Positions 24,801 to 38,660 are shown, counted from the first letter of the stretch. The stretch is DNA of 64,000 bases from Morella rubra (GCA_003952965.2 CM025849.1:16832493-16896492); one strand, 5' to 3'. The notes: generated by a model not told the origin, from the sequence alone. Translations and numbers: made by a program.

Positions 24801-26951
24801 GAGCCCACAAACAGAGCCCATCACATGACCAGACTTGCCCCATTGGGCGACCGACTAGCCATGTAGGCTGGGCGACCAAACCCATGATTAACTCAACTCC
24901 ACTTCCTCGAACACATCAGTTCTTCTCCAAGCTTCCAGATTCTACTTTACCAAGTTCATCTTTTTCCCTCTTTTGCCTCTTACACCCGAACCAAACCCTA
25001 ACACTCATTTCTCCCTTTCAGAGATATCGTAAACTATCGGATCAGGTATTACTTAGATGTAAAACGGCACTATTGAAACAATTTGCTGGCTGTTTAGAGT
25101 AAAAATTTGTTTTTTTTTTTCTTTCTTCTTTGGGAGGGAAGGGGGGGAAGGGGCTGTAGGAGAGTAAATAAGCCATATAAAAAGTAGTCAGAGCTAAACC
25201 TTTAGAGCCGCAAAAAAGCTGTTGGAGTTTCATTAATTTCAATTTTGAGATATTTTGACAGATTACAATAAAGCCTTAGGGAACATAGAACATAATTTAT
25301 CAAATTATATCCAATACACAATACTGGATAAAAAAAAAATTTGGTACGCCTACATTGAGGACCAAACAAAAGTACACAATAATGCTCTAGCTTATCAAAT
25401 TATAACCAAATGATTGTCTTTGGTTAATTACCACAACTGCAAAAGGAGAGAGGGGGGGGAGGAACTAACCAAGTAATATCCAAGGTAACTTCAGGGAACA
25501 TAGAACATTTTTATTAGCTTCAAAAGTTTGCATGGATAAAAGTGTAAAACCTACTGCATAAATTTGATTGCACAGAAGTAAAAACTACATTCTGGGGTCC
25601 TGAAACTAAGAGCTACTCTAACTTGCCGGAAAGATAGATCATGGACCAACATAAATAAAAATAAAAACTAAGCATGCTTGATATTACTGAAGACCAAAAT
25701 CTCACCACAACACACTTAATGCCAATGCTTGATCCTAAGGCTTCAAACTGCTCAGCTATTTGAATTGCAAGCTCCCTGCAAAGTAAAGGAAAGAAAGGCC
25801 AAAGTTAGTTACCAATTCAAAAGCCCTTTCAAGCCATGAATAAAACTGAGTCAAACAACAAAGAGCCAAAAGGTACTAATCCGTTAAAGACCACCCTTCA
25901 TAGAACATTAAACAAAATGACATCAACTAACAATCAATCAACCAAAGATTAGATCTCAAACCTTGTAGGGGACAGCACACAAGCAAAAAATGCTTGTGGA
26001 GATTCTAAAAGTGCCTGCAAAATGGGAAGAGCAAAAGCTCCAGTTTTACCTGACCCTGTTTGGGCAAGCCCAATCAAATCGTTTCCTACAATAGAAAAAC
26101 TATATCAGAATCGAGTATTTTGATCTAAAACAACAATTAAGTAGGCTAAGATAAAACAAAAAGTATATACTGCAGTCACATATTCCACATGGTTCCCCAT
26201 AAATGTACCAAAATGAAGAAATCAATAAATTGTGAATCACAGCAAATATTAAAACCAAATCAACCTGTTTGGACAATAGGACACACATTCATTTCTAATA
26301 ATCTGAAAAAATATCACCCTAGATTCACACAGAAAACCAAATACAGACCTCGGTAGAAATTTAGAACTCCGAAGAACTAAGCATTAAAAGTTGGCAACTC
26401 CACAGGGGATAGGGACAAAAGAAATGATAAGAGAGAAACATAGCTGAGATCCATCGCGACTTAAGATTGAGAAACAAGGGATCCATTTTGATGCAACTCA
26501 ATTCATTAAGGAAAATATAAAGGAACCAATTTCATAAAGCCTTTCGAAGCAACACATCTTGGGAATCATAGGATAAAGACAAAAAGAAAATGTTTCATTT
26601 CCTAAGACTTGAACCCAAGTTTTTTTAAGAGTTTCATTGCCTAAGACTTGGCAATCCCATAGACTTGTTAAGCGTTAAGTATTATACAAACATTTTAAGA
26701 CTTGCAACTGAGTTTTTTTGTTAATTCTCCCAACTAAATAGAGGATACAAAAAACTAAAGTACATGGAAACTAACACACAGTGAGATGAAAGACTGCATA
26801 AGTAAGAGAATGAACCATCAAGTGCATGAGGAATTGCTTCAGCCTGTATCTTCGATGGATTTTTCCACCCCAAACTTTCACAAGCCTCCACCAACTGGTC
26901 ACATACTCCCAAATCCTTAAATGTCTTGTCTACTGGAACATCTTCTGCCAT
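16214..26951 (-). CDS. RH10: DEAD-box ATP-dependent RNA helicase, RH10/DDX47/Rrp3 type
   Basis: ATP-dependent RNA helicase; the yeast and human relatives (Rrp3, DDX47) act in nucleolar pre-rRNA processing for the small subunit. Thirteen coding exons join in frame: 26951-26816, 26085-25962, 25775-25706, 24197-24132, 22862-22788, 21393-21274, 21001-20960, 20866-20792, 20154-20008, 19820-19683, 18832-18721, 18640-18552, 16333-16214 (1,314 nt, 437 aa). Motifs seen: Q-motif F11/Q36, motif I AQTGSGKT 53-60, Ia PTRELA 85-90, GG 113-114, TPGRL 135-139, DEAD 160-163, SAT 191-193, IV FTRT 255-258, [10 protein letters not shown] 306-314, [13 protein letters not shown] 335-345. The C-terminus is lysine/arginine-rich (KKSKKMRK), fitting a nucleolar protein. 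[10 protein letters not shown] and SATMTKKV fit this subfamily. An acceptor site (GTTGTGCAG) 17 nt upstream of the ATG indicates a 5'-UTR intron. Introns contain a fold-back element (16441-16975) and other repeats. Confidence 0.96.
16441..16975. mobile_element. fold-back (long-TIR) MITE in last helicase intron
   Basis: About 150 bp at each end are inverted copies. The left end begins GGCTTAAGTACTCC and continues GTATTTCGAAAT and ATCAAACTG. The complement of the right end begins GGCTTAATTATTCC and also shows GTATTTCGAAAT and TTTCAAACTG. No target duplication was clear. The long imperfect TIR over a 535-bp body suggests a non-autonomous Mutator-like or foldback element. Confidence 0.75.
20533..20720. 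mobile_element. short TIR element with T/G homopolymer core in helicase intron
   Basis: Ends AGGGACGAAGTCA and, inverted, AGGGATGGAGCTA bound a sequence with a T-run joined to a G-run of about 18 bases (20650-20682). Elements with an AGGGAYGGAGC-type end are common in plant genomes. No target duplication was confirmed. Confidence 0.5.
21463..21532. repeat. tandem duplication of ~35 bp in helicase intron
   Basis: The phrase from AACATGAAAATAATAGAG to GGATCCACTG occurs twice in direct succession with only minor differences, in the intron just upstream of exon 6. Confidence 0.85.
21838..21868. repeat. poly(T)-poly(G) homopolymer junction
   Basis: About 12 T residues run directly into more than 20 G residues. 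Similar T/G junctions occur at 7920-7943 and 20650-20682. Such tracts are prone to sequencing and assembly length errors. Confidence 0.8.
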
Positions 26952-27071
26952 TACAATAATAACTCTATCTGCACAACAAAATATGTCTCTATATGTGAAT
27001 AGTAGAAAAAGATTATAAGTCAATTGCACAATGCAATAAAAAGAAAACCCAAATGAAACAGACACTATGAT

Positions 27072-27242
27072 AGTGTTCGTGTGCTAAAATTTTGGGGTAT
27101 AAGAGTTGGTGAAAAAGTAAAGAAATAGATTATTTGAATGAATTTTTTATATTTATTACAGTGAAAATTGGTGATTGATGGGGAGAGAGATTATTTTGTA
27201 ATTATTTTATTATGCAGGCTAAAATTTTGGCACACCAACGCC
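27072..27242. mobile_element. MITE (GTGTTYG...AAAATTTTGG family), copy 1
   Basis: The left end GTGTTCGTGTGCTAAAATTTTGG matches, inverted, the right end GGCGTTGGTGTGCCAAAATTTTAG. Length is about 170 bp. Related copies lie at 28898-29101, 45325-45524 and 54641-54820. hAT-like by general appearance; superfamily not proven. Confidence 0.6.
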
Positions 27243-27677
27243 ACCCATATGATTGTCAAAGTATAACGATTTCCTTTTCCAATATATACACAAAGTAACA
27301 AATTCATAGTCTTTTTCATACATGGATAAATTCACATATATTTACTCAAGTATATAAGAGAATAAACCGTCAACAATCTTGTTACTAAGGACTACTCACC
27401 AGTAAAAGGGATAACATTCATCTAAGAGCCACAAAGCATACACATTTATCAGAAAGCAAAGACAGTTTCTATCAAAAATAAAGTATCTTGCATTTATTCA
27501 GCTACTACAAAACATCAAATTCATTATTTTATGTATCTTGTCCTATCTATGTTATTTAGCCTATCAAAAGTAAGTAAATAACAGCAAGATTTAGATACTC
27601 AGGTCATTTGCGTTTTCGGTTCTCACTAAATAGTTTGCTTTGTTAAAATAATAAGACAATTTAATATGAAAGTGTGA

Positions 27678-27687
27678 NNNNNNNNNN
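27678..27687. other. assembly gap (10 N)
   Basis: Ten N bases in the intron or UTR region upstream of the helicase. True gap size is unknown. Confidence 0.99.
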
Positions 27688-28402
27688 TTCTCATGAAAAT
27701 TGCGCCACCCAAGTTTTCTAAAGAAAATGAAAAGTTTTATTGTGATTATACTGGCACAAGGAAGGGTGAGGATTTGGAGAAGAACCAGGTGAGCTCTCGG
27801 CCGCAGCAAGGAATTTATCCAAAAGATTCTCTTATAGGCAATTCATCAAGTCCCTAAACCAAACAATGACCAAAAACCAAAACCGCACATCCCAAAATTC
27901 AGGATCAAACGCACGTATGAACAATAGTTCACGTGAAGCATAGAACAGAGCTGCCCAAATTCTGAGAGTTAAACCCCACTTGCTCCATTGGGTCTCTAAT
28001 CTCAGACATCTTCATTAGTCACATAACACAAAGTAAGCCTAACGCTGCTTATTTTGGCTCAGATGAGACAGAAAATTCATAATAAACCAAAAAAGCGTAC
28101 TTATTATAGTTTACATCTTCCCGAAATCAAACGAAGCCCCGAGTTACGAGTTTGCCAATGAAGACACAATAAAAGAAACGAACATATAGCCCGAAGCTTC
28201 CTGGAGAAAAGAAAGAAATAAGAGAAAGAGAATAGAGAGACAGATAAAGCCACCTCGTCGATGTCCAAACAGATGTGGAGCCTCCAAAATCTCCAAAAAT
28301 CCCCAAAAAAGTCGAAAACCACTAAACCGAAACCCTAGCATACAAAATCCCCCAAAATTCACAAAACCAAACAACAATTTGCTAAATTTGAAGGCTATAG
28401 AT

Positions 28403-28407
<5 letters not shown>

Positions 28408-28435
<28 letters not shown>

Positions 28436-28536
28436 TTACTGAGCACAACCAGCTCCAAATCAATCACCAATCCAAGCTGATAAACCTGCGACCAAAATCA
28501 AAACGAAAAATTCAATTTTCGGCGTTAAAAATGAGA

Positions 28537-28590
<54 letters not shown>
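28408..28590. repeat. two (AG)n/(CT)n microsatellites
   Basis: GA/AG tracts at about 28408-28435 and 28537-28590, CT-rich in the sense of the helicase transcript. Each begins directly at a proposed 5'-UTR donor site. Confidence 0.9.
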
Positions 28591-28592
<2 letters not shown>

Positions 28593-28747
28593 ACCACGCT
28601 AGAGAGATGGAATCCACGCCGGAACCGAACCGAAAGTTGCCGCTGCCACCGCGAGAAGAGAGGGACAGAGAGAAGGCCGGGTGTGAGAGAGACAGAGAGA
28701 GCCGTGAGGGATCGGGGGCGGGGTAGGGCTGATTCGAAATCGAAACA

Positions 28748-28783
28748 GCACAGCTTCAAAACGCACCCGTTTTGAAGCTGTGC
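28748..28783. repeat. perfect hairpin, 16-bp arms
   Basis: GCACAGCTTCAAAACG (28748-28763) and its exact complement (28768-28783) are separated by a 4-base loop, CACC. It lies just upstream of the proposed helicase first exon. Confidence 0.9.
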
Positions 28784-28897
28784 GGGTTTTTTTTCGACGA
28801 TAAAAAAGTTTTGAAGCAAGGCTGTTTTAAAGAAAAAAACATTGATAATGTTCCGTTAGAATGTTTTTTTGAGAACGATGGATTGCCTAACACACCG

Positions 28898-29101
28898 AGG
28901 ATGTGTTTGATTGTTAAAATTTTGGGATGTTTAAAATTTTAGAGTATTGAATTTGGTAAAAAAGTAAAAAAGAGATAATTTTTTATATTTATTTTAGTGA
29001 AAAGTAATGATTTGATTGGAAAAGAGAAATTATATTGTAATTATTTTATTTGTGTTTTAAAATTTTAAGAAGTGTAAAATTTTGGATTTCAAACGCAGCC
29101 C
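28898..29101. mobile_element. MITE (GTGTTYG...AAAATTTTGG family), copy 2
   Basis: Left end GATGTGTTTGATTGTTAAAA; complement of the right end GGGCTGCGTTTGAAATCC followed by AAAATTTTACAC. About 200 bp, AT-rich interior. Confidence 0.6.
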
Positions 29102-30060
29102 AAAGGACCAAAATCCAACATGTGGATTACCCTATATAGGTCTTCATTGTCGTCCTCCGCTATGCTTTGCCACCTTGTGAGGTGGTGATGCTGCTTGGCT
29201 CCTGTAGCCCTCCTAGTTTCTCTGGGATCGACTCTCTATGTGCTTCTCTTGGCACCGTTATGCTGAAGCCATGTAGTGGCGTCGTCATTCTACTCCTTAG
29301 GTCCTCTTAAGCCTTTGGGTACCTTCTCTTCACGCACTCCCCCTAACACCGCCGTGACTGGTGGCTGACCACCTCTGGTGGTGGCTACTCCTAGTAGCTA
29401 ACCTGGATGTGGTTGGCTCATGTCATCCTGAGGCTTGTGGCCTTGGAGGTTAGCAGCCATAGGCGTTGGCAATGCCATGGGGCATGCCAACATGCTGGTG
29501 GTGGTATCATGGCTCATGCCATGGCATGTCAGAGGTGCCTAGGTCATTGATGGAGGTCTTGTCATTCCCCCCCCCCCCTTGAAGATTACCCCTCAATCAC
29601 CTCTTCACAACTCCATCTCTATGCTCTACTCGGCCTCCATATCATCGTGGTTGTGCTCGTGGCCTTCTCTTTCCTTCACTCGAAGTGGCCACATGTGTTT
29701 CTTGGCCATCTTGCCTCTCATGCCCCATAGGTCCAACAAGATAGTAGTGCCTTTGGTCATGACCTCCTCCTAGCCTTGCCAACAAGGCTAGGACATCTGC
29801 CTTCATGCCTTCGCATGTTTTCTTCAATTCTCGTCAATGGATCTAGAGATGTCTTCCATTCGTAGATTCAGCAAAACTATATTGGTGGTAACCTCCTCCA
29901 TCTTGTCTTTCATGCGAATAGTTGACACCTCCAACACATCTAGTCTTCCATGGTTTAGGTGACTTGATTCACTAACAAACCCTTCAGTCTCCACAAGATT
30001 TCTAAAGATCTTTTCCACCAAACAACTTCAAAACCTAACCCTCCAAGGAAATCTCACAAT
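29102..30060 (-). pseudogene. retrotransposon gag-like remnant (tentative)
   Basis: Minus-strand reading from 30021 gives a coiled-coil-like stretch (RMKDKMEEVTTNIVLL, RMEDISRSIDEN), a stop, then KKTCEGMKADVLALLARLGGG. This resembles the N-terminal gag region of some plant Ty3/gypsy elements. The rest to 29102 is unusually GC-rich with no open frame. No LTRs or pol were found around it. Confidence 0.4.
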
Positions 30061-31529
30061 AGCAATTTTATCGCAACAAGGTTGCTATCACAAAATTAAA
30101 AACACCAAAAACTCCACACAACCCGAATCCTCAAATAAAAACACACTTCTCAATGGAATCTTAAGAAGAAAGCTCTTAATGAAAGCACTAAAAACTGATA
30201 AAAACCCCGATCAAGGCCCTTAACCAATTGCCTATCCCTCTTGTGCTTACCTTACAAGCACCTGTGTTTCACTCACACATCCACCTATTGATACTCTAAT
30301 GACCGAAAATAGACGAACTCGAGCTAAATATCAAGAGTATCTAATGTAAAAAAAAAAAATAAGAATATGAGAGATAGAAGATGGATGAGAAGAAAGCTAC
30401 CCAGATAGCTACACGAATCGATAAATGGTAACTTTAACGTTCATGGAATTCATGGATTGAACCCACTAGTCATAGAAGCACCTCTAGTTGAAGAATGTCA
30501 CTCAACTAGTCCAAATCAATTTGTATGATGGACCACCTAACACACCAAAGGTTCAGAATCTAACTTGAATACCTGATGTGGGAATTTCTATCACACATTT
30601 TCTTAGTCCTAATTGTTTTGATTCAAAGTGTTTTGTATGTATCTTAGCTTGTTTCTCTAGAATTAAGTGTCTTTTACATTTAATTAATTCTTAAAAATTC
30701 TTGGTATTTTGAGGTATTTAATTAGTTTGAACATTAGGCTGATTGGAAGAGGTAGAATTCAAAGCCTAATGCTAAGCCTAGAGAGCAAATCCTAGTTGCG
30801 CTGATCTAATCAAAACAAAATACTGTTTGGTTTTTTGGTTCTAACTAGAGTTACACACCTCAATTTCAGGTGTTGTTTATCTTGTTGCAAAGCTAAGATG
30901 TAGGCCTAAAACTTTTATGCAGAGCTAAAAACTCAGTTCAACCATTTTGAACTTCAAAATCTAGCAGAAACAGAGAAGTCCGAATCCGTCTAGAAGTTTA
31001 CTGTAGCCCACCCTATTTCGATTTTTTGCCTCTATCTGAAGTTCTAGAAGTCCGAAAAAACTCAGATGCCTTGGAAATTTGAGAAGGAGCTTTGAAACTT
31101 TTGTGAAGGGCCCAACTCCAAATTATGTCGTTTTGATACTCTAAATTCAGTTATAATCGGGTAATAAAATTTGCCAAGAATTCTGAATTTCAACAGCAGA
31201 TACAAGGGAAATCTATTTTAAAATTTGTAAGGAGAATCGGTTTTAAATTGATTGCATGGCCGACAGAAATGGAGGAGGGGTTTTTAAAAGTGAAAAAACA
31301 AAATGAGGAGAAAAAAATAAAATATATTTAGAAAGGAAGAACGAAGCTGACGATTTCTGCAATTATAAAGTTTTTCTTTTTAGAATTTTTAGTTGTTGAA
31401 TTGTTATTAAGGATGTTGAATTCTAATTTATGTTTGAGAAATAATTGGACTGCGTTTACTAATTATGATTTGCTAGTTTTCTTATTCTAGGGCTAGGTGT
31501 AGTCATTAAATTTTTGATATGTTTAGTAT
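30061..31529. other. intergenic, nothing recognised
   Basis: Mixed sequence with no supported coding region. The part next to 30061 may be untranslated leader of the gag-like remnant; 30580-31530 shows no repeat structure that I could define. Confidence 0.4.
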
Positions 31530-32827
31530 CACTACAACAAATTGGGTTTTAGCGACGGTTATTTTGTTGGTAAAGAGACAGAGTTTGGTTGCCAAAACAC
31601 TATAGCGACCATGCCGTTGCTTAGAGGTCGCAACTAAAGTGTCGGTAAAGGGTTTTAACAACGAGAAGAATACTTTGTCGCTATTCAGTAGATATAGTGA
31701 CAAAGTATGTCGTTGCTGAAGTTCAATCAACTTCATTGATAAAGGGCCAATGAATTCATCTGTAGTGGTCGCTAGACATAGCCAATAGCAACGAATAACT
31801 TGGTCGCCCAAGTTGAGACTAGCGACAAATAGATTACGTCGCCAAGGTCCATTTTAAATCCAAACAATGATAGTTTCTATAGCTAGCAACACTATCGAAT
31901 TGTACATGTCGCAAATACTGGTACTAGCAATGCATAGAGTACGTTTCTAAAGTCATCACAAATAGTGGTACAAGCAACGAATAGAGTACGTCGCTAAAAT
32001 CCATTTGAGCGACTAATAATAATAGTTGCTATAGTTAGCACCACCGACGAATTGGACATGTCGCAAATAGTGGTACTAGCAATGCATAAAGTATGTCACT
32101 AAAGTCTATGTTAGTGACCAATAATGATAGTCGCTATAGTTAGGTCCACCAACGATTTGAACATGTCGCAAATAGTGGTTGTTTTTTGTAGCTGATTATG
32201 TTATTGCCTAAAAACATTAATCTAAAAATGAATGAGTTGCATCCATAAATTAATTGTTCATTAAAACAAGAAGGAAATCACTTTTTAAGGTAAAAAAAAC
32301 CATGAGATTTTACTAAGATAATCCATACAATTAAAATAATGGCAACAATAAGCTTAGTATAACAACCCAACAAGTGCCAAATGTATACAATTAAAGCTAG
32401 TTTGATTTGGCCTTTGAATGATGTACATATGCCATACACATGATGAAACTTCAAAAAATTGCTTTACAAAAGTAATTTTTCCAAGTGAAGGCAGCCAAAG
32501 ATCTTTCATCCACCACCCAACATATCACGCTATCTATAGCAATAATCTGTGGATGAAAAACTCATGTTAACAAGAATATAAATTATATTAATAATTACTG
32601 GCAGAAAATTATGGAATTAATTTGATTAGAAATTCAACAACTATTAACATGTAACGACAAGATGCAAAGGTTAATCAAGGATCTTTAATGAGTCACTCAT
32701 ACTTAACAAATTTTATAAAAGTATATAAGAAGATAACCTCTCATCGTGCTCACCAAACACCTCTCCATTCTCTAGGTTTCTCTCTCAACTTCTCTCCGTC
32801 TCTCTCTCTCTCTCTTCTCTATTTCTT

Positions 32828-33143
32828 GGCTAAACAGAGTACAAGGGAGCTGTTAAGCTTATTTTATAGAGGTTGCCTTAAGCCATGAGATGGCTTTTTA
32901 CCATGTGTGTCATGAGTTGCTCCCTAAGACGTGACATATCTGAGTTTTAAAATACTATTCCAGGCTATTAAAGATTAAAGTCCAATATGGTTGATAGAGC
33001 ATCAAGTGGTAGCATCAAAATTAAATGGCAGCATCAAGTGGCTAAACGGAGTACAATGGAGCTGTTAAGCTCCTTTTATAGAGGTTGCCTTATGTAAGGG
33101 ACTGCCTCATCACTTAAGCCATGAGATGGCTTTTTACCATGTC
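32828..33143. repeat. direct repeat inside the CACTA 3' region
   Basis: 32828-32906 and 33040-33143 share GGCTAAACAGAGTACAA-like text, TTTTATAGAGGTTGCCTTA and GCCATGAGATGGC. The second copy has about 26 extra bases. Offset about 212 bp. Confidence 0.8.
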
Positions 33144-33198
33144 ACAGATGTCGTCACCCACTCAAGCCATGTGGACGCCACATTGATAAAACAAAAAA

Positions 33199-34612
<1,414 letters not shown>

Positions 34613-34935
34613 ACAAAAAATGCTAAAATCCATTTCCCTAAGAAACGGTATATATAGGAAGTGTTATTAATAGAATCTGCATGCATTTTGTATAGGTCTA
34701 GTTGACAAAGATGATGGAAGAAAAATTTGACATATATACTCATCTTGTTTTTTCTTTCTGACAAAATCAAATTGTCTAACACCGGCCTATACCTACATCC
34801 TAACATGCTTGGACATTACTCGAATCTGCCTTTTCACTTCGTTGTCATACCAGTTTATAATTATACAATAAGAACATTAAGAGAACGTAAAATCTTTGTC
34901 TATATCAATTAATTCACCTGATAGTCATCATTTAC

Positions 34936-35408
34936 CTATAGATTGCAGCTTTTTTCCCAAACCACCTCGCTCATCTCCTCGAAGGGATTGGTCATTGCAT
35001 CTTCCTTGTTTTGAAACCTCTTGTAAATCTTATGAAGCTGGTGGTGATAAGACACGTAAATGTAGGCCAATCTTGCCTTGATGCACTCTCGGTCTTCAAA
35101 CCGGTCCCAATCTAGCACGTATATAACATTTGTAATTAAGTAGTCACAGAGAATTATATCCCACTTGTAATAAAAGATTTGCTAACTATAGAGAAAAAGG
35201 TTAAAAGCTCTAAGAGTATCAACAGACGGTAAAAAGTATCCAATACCAATATGTGATTGTATAACTCGTTTTTATCCTTTTGGGGGACAAACTTCCAACT
35301 TCTGTAGCTTATATCAACAAAATGCCTCACTAAGTATGTCATTCTCTCAACAAATATCCTTCTATTTTTACTTGTAGGTCCCTTCGTATTATTGGGTACC
35401 CTGACCAT
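34936..35408 (-). pseudogene. CACTA second ORF, Transposase_24 (Ptta/En/Spm) type, decayed
   Basis: 35408-35240 reads NRRIFVERMTYLVRHFVDISYRSW then KFVPQKDKNELYNHIL, matching the plant Transposase_24 pattern ('SF-x-G-x-x-VR-x-x-IPL-x-x-x-SW-K-x-VP'). 35118-34936 reads CIKARLAYIYVSYHHQLHKIY, then MTNPFEEMSEVVWEKSC, matching the next conserved block ('RP-x-x-x-x-EDW-x-x-LC'). A gap or intron lies between. In En/Spm elements such a protein binds subterminal repeats. Too short and interrupted to be functional. Confidence 0.65.
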
Positions 35409-36263
35409 TTTTTTTTCGAATTCGATTTTTTTTTCACCTTTTTTTTTTTTTTTTTGCCTTAAACTGCCCTTAAAAAAAAAAAAAACAGAAAATAGAGTTA
35501 TAAAGACAAAATATCATATATCATGGTTTCCCTTGTATAGTGACATGAAGATGGCGCTTGTTATATATGTTTGGTACCGAAAGACCAAGGGAAACCAGCT
35601 ATTGTATGACACCTTGTTGCGGTCCTATGTATCAAAGAATGAAATAGATATCGACAGTTTGTTGCTGGAGTGGAGAGTTAAGGTGTGAGATTTAGCCCTT
35701 TTCTATTTATAAAACTGCTCCCAACTAGGTCAATCAACATTCTTCCAAGTTCAGGAGTACCTGGCTTCTATGTCTAGAATGTTTAACAGCTCCATCAGTA
35801 AGAGGTCTAATCATAATGGTTTGAGAACAGCAAGCGTAACCAAGTAAATGAATGAATCTATTCTAGAGTATATTAATCTCACAAATATAACCAAATTAAA
35901 GATGAAACCCAGAATAATTTTTTAAAAAAACAAGGCTGAGGATTTGAAAACCATAGTCCCCGCATCATCATATTGTATACAAACACCAACTGGCATTCAT
36001 ATAGCATAATCATATGCTCAAATAAACACATCAACACAGCACAATATTGTGTTTAATTATATGCTTAAATAATCTTATTCATCTGGCCGCATTGCATCAA
36101 TATGGATCAAATAATCCATTGGGTGTACATGCCAAGATGGAAAAAGTGAAACTAGATTTTTACCACCCATAAAATTTAGAAGACGGTGCTGCTGGCCAAT
36201 CTGATATGGGAAACATGTTGCTGGTAGGTTTTGAACAGCTATTAAACTAGTTACCGTATGTTC

Positions 36264-38660
36264 TTAGGAAAGATGAAAGACCATATGATCCTTAATTATC
36301 AGAAATATGAAGGTAGCAACCGTCCATAGAGTTTGTATGAAAAAATACACTGAAAAAGTTAGGCACTCAACATCAATGTATGCCTCACCGATTGAACCTT
36401 GTGGTTGTGACTTGTTTTTAACATATAGCTTTAATGGACTAAGAAACCTTTCGACAAGATACATCCAACGATATTGCACAGGTCCCCCAAGCAATGCCTT
36501 ATGTGATAAATGTATAGCTAAGTGTACCATGATGTCAAATAATGTTGGTGGAAAAATCATCTCAAGCTTACAAAGTATGATAACAATATCGAGCTCTAAT
36601 TTATGTAGTACTTCTTTGCTTAATGTCCGTGAACACAAGTCCTTGAAAAATGAACCGAGTTCTACCAATGCTACGCTTATATCTTTTCTTAGATACCCTC
36701 AGATTGCAACTTGAAGCAAGCACTATAACAATATGTGACAATCATGGCTTTTCAATCCAATAATTTTACTCTCATTGACATTTACACACCTAGAAATATT
36801 TGAAGCGTAATTATCACGGAATTTCACAACTTTCAAATAGGCTAAGAAGTTTTTCTTCTCATTCTTTGATAGTGTGTATTCAACATGAGGCATGAAAGAT
36901 TGACCTTCACCATTATGCAAGTGCAGCTCTGGCTTAAGATCCATTTTCTCTAAATCTTTTTGGGCTTTGACTATATCTTTCATTTTCCCTTCAATACCCG
37001 ACAATGTTCCCAACACATCATCATAAATATTTTTTTGGATATGCATGACATCGAGGTTATGTCTGAGTTTCAAAGTTACCCAATATGGGAGCTCGAAGAA
37101 AATACTGTTTTAGTCCAGTTCAACTTTTTAGTATATGTTTCCTTTTCCTTGTAGGTGAAAATTTGCCAAAAACCACATCTCTTATATTCCCTAATTGCTC
37201 CAAAACATCATGATTAGTTAGGTTCTGGGCCACAATTTTACACTCAACATTGCCATCAAATTCACGCTTCTTCTTTCACCAACTATGGCCTAGTGGCAAG
37301 AAATGACGGTGACCCATATAACAGTGTTTTTGTCCATGCTTCAACCATAAGAAATCTATATCTGCTTTACACTCTAGACATGCTAGCTTGCCTTTAGTGC
37401 TCCACCCTGAAAGATTTTCACAGATTGAAAAGTCATTTATAGTCCACAACAAAACTGCATGCATTCGGAATGTCTGTGCAGTAGAGGCATTGTATGTATC
37501 ACTCCATTTTTCCATAACTCATTTAGCTCATCCACCAATGGCCTTCAATACACATCAATATCATTTCCAGGTGCCTAAAGTCCAGGAATAAGTAGAGTCA
37601 TCATCATATATGGGTCTTTCATGCATTTCCAATAGGGGAGGTTATATGGCGTAATAATAATTGGCCACTTATTGTAAGATGTACTCATGATGCCAAATGG
37701 GTTAAAACCATCACTCGCTAATCCAAGTCAAACATTTCGAGGGTCACTTGAAAACAACTGATGATTCCTATCAAAATCTTTCCATTCAAGAGAATATGAT
37801 AGATGTTGCATTACATTTTCACCAACAGCTCGCCTTTCTTTTTGCCAACTCATCTTTGCAGCTATGTCCTAGACATAAATAATCTTTGTATCCTTGGTCT
37901 CAAAGAAAAATACTGGAGCACCTTCTGTGGGACTTTCTTATTTTTTTCCTGAGTCAAGATTCCACCTGGAACATTTACATTCTTGTGTATTTGCATGCTC
38001 ATTCCAAAAAAGAATGCAATCATTTTTGCATGCGTCTATCTTCACACAATCAAAGCCCAAGCCCTTTCTCAATTGTCTTGTCTCATAACGTGACACTAGT
38101 AAGGATGCATTAGGCCATGCAGTTCTCAACAAATTAAGTAACATATCGAATGACTTGATACTCCAATTATTAATAGTCTTTATGTTCAACAACTTCATAA
38201 TGAAAGACAACTTGGAGAATTTCTCACAATCCGTATAAAGTGGACACCGAGCGTCCTCCCACAAATTCTGAAAATTCAGCTGCTTCCGGTTGGTAGATGG
38301 TTCTCCTTCATCGGCATTCATAAAAGTACCCATAGCAATATCATCTAACAACTCATCCATATCATCAATGTATCCATACTACTGACACTCATCTTCAGAA
38401 CTACCAATGTCATTAGATGAATGGGATCTTTCCCTTCCCCGTGAAATATCATCTCTATATAATTAGGATCAATTCGTCTTATGAATAGATGATCTTCAAC
38501 CTCGCTTAGTGGTTTATAGTATTGAATTAAACAACCCCTACAAGGGTACCTCACCCGATTTCACTTGTCAACTTGATTATGCGCCAATTTATAAATCTTT
38601 TGACTCCTTCTGTATATGCTTTATCCTTGATTCTATTTGACGTAAGCTTAGCATCAACTG
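36264..38660 (-). pseudogene. TNP2-like CACTA transposase, broken
   Basis: Read on the minus strand: KDKAYTEGVKRFINW then RYPCRGCLIQYYK and LSEVEDHLFIRRIDPNY (Transposase-associated domain); NASLLVSRYETRQLRKGLGF, IDACKNDCILFWNEH (TNP2 core); FRMHAVLLWTINDF, NLSGWSTKGKLACLEC, YMGHRHFLPLGH (TNP2 core, 37515-37276); MKLRHNLDVMHIQKNIYDDV (37073) and HLSHKALLGGPVQYRWMY, YVKNKSQPQGSIGEAYI (DUF4218, to 36264). All modules are in the expected order, but stops and frameshifts (for example near 38350, 37950-37520 and 36720) break the frame, so this copy is not autonomous. Confidence 0.88.

Larger units (their letters stand above)
26968..28700 (-). promoter_or_regulatory. 5' UTR exons and promoter-proximal region of the helicase (proposed)
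   Basis: The first coding exon starts after GTTGTGCAG|ATAGAG (exon edge 26968). Candidate non-coding exons upstream on the minus strand are 28485-28440 (acceptor GGTCGCAG, donor GTAATC) and one ending at 28595 (donor GTAACT). Each candidate donor opens directly into a CT microsatellite. Transcript data are needed to confirm these exons. Confidence 0.45.

Noticed and set aside
26952-27065. N-terminal extension of the helicase frame upstream of 26951
   Set aside because: An acceptor site lies 17 nt before the ATG and the upstream peptide is hydrophobic and intron-like; the internal Met at 26951 is the family-like start.
31550-32170. Regularly spaced GCGAC motifs as a CRISPR-like array
   Set aside because: Motifs are short, variably spaced and occur in both orientations at a CACTA terminus; this is subterminal repeat structure in a plant genome.
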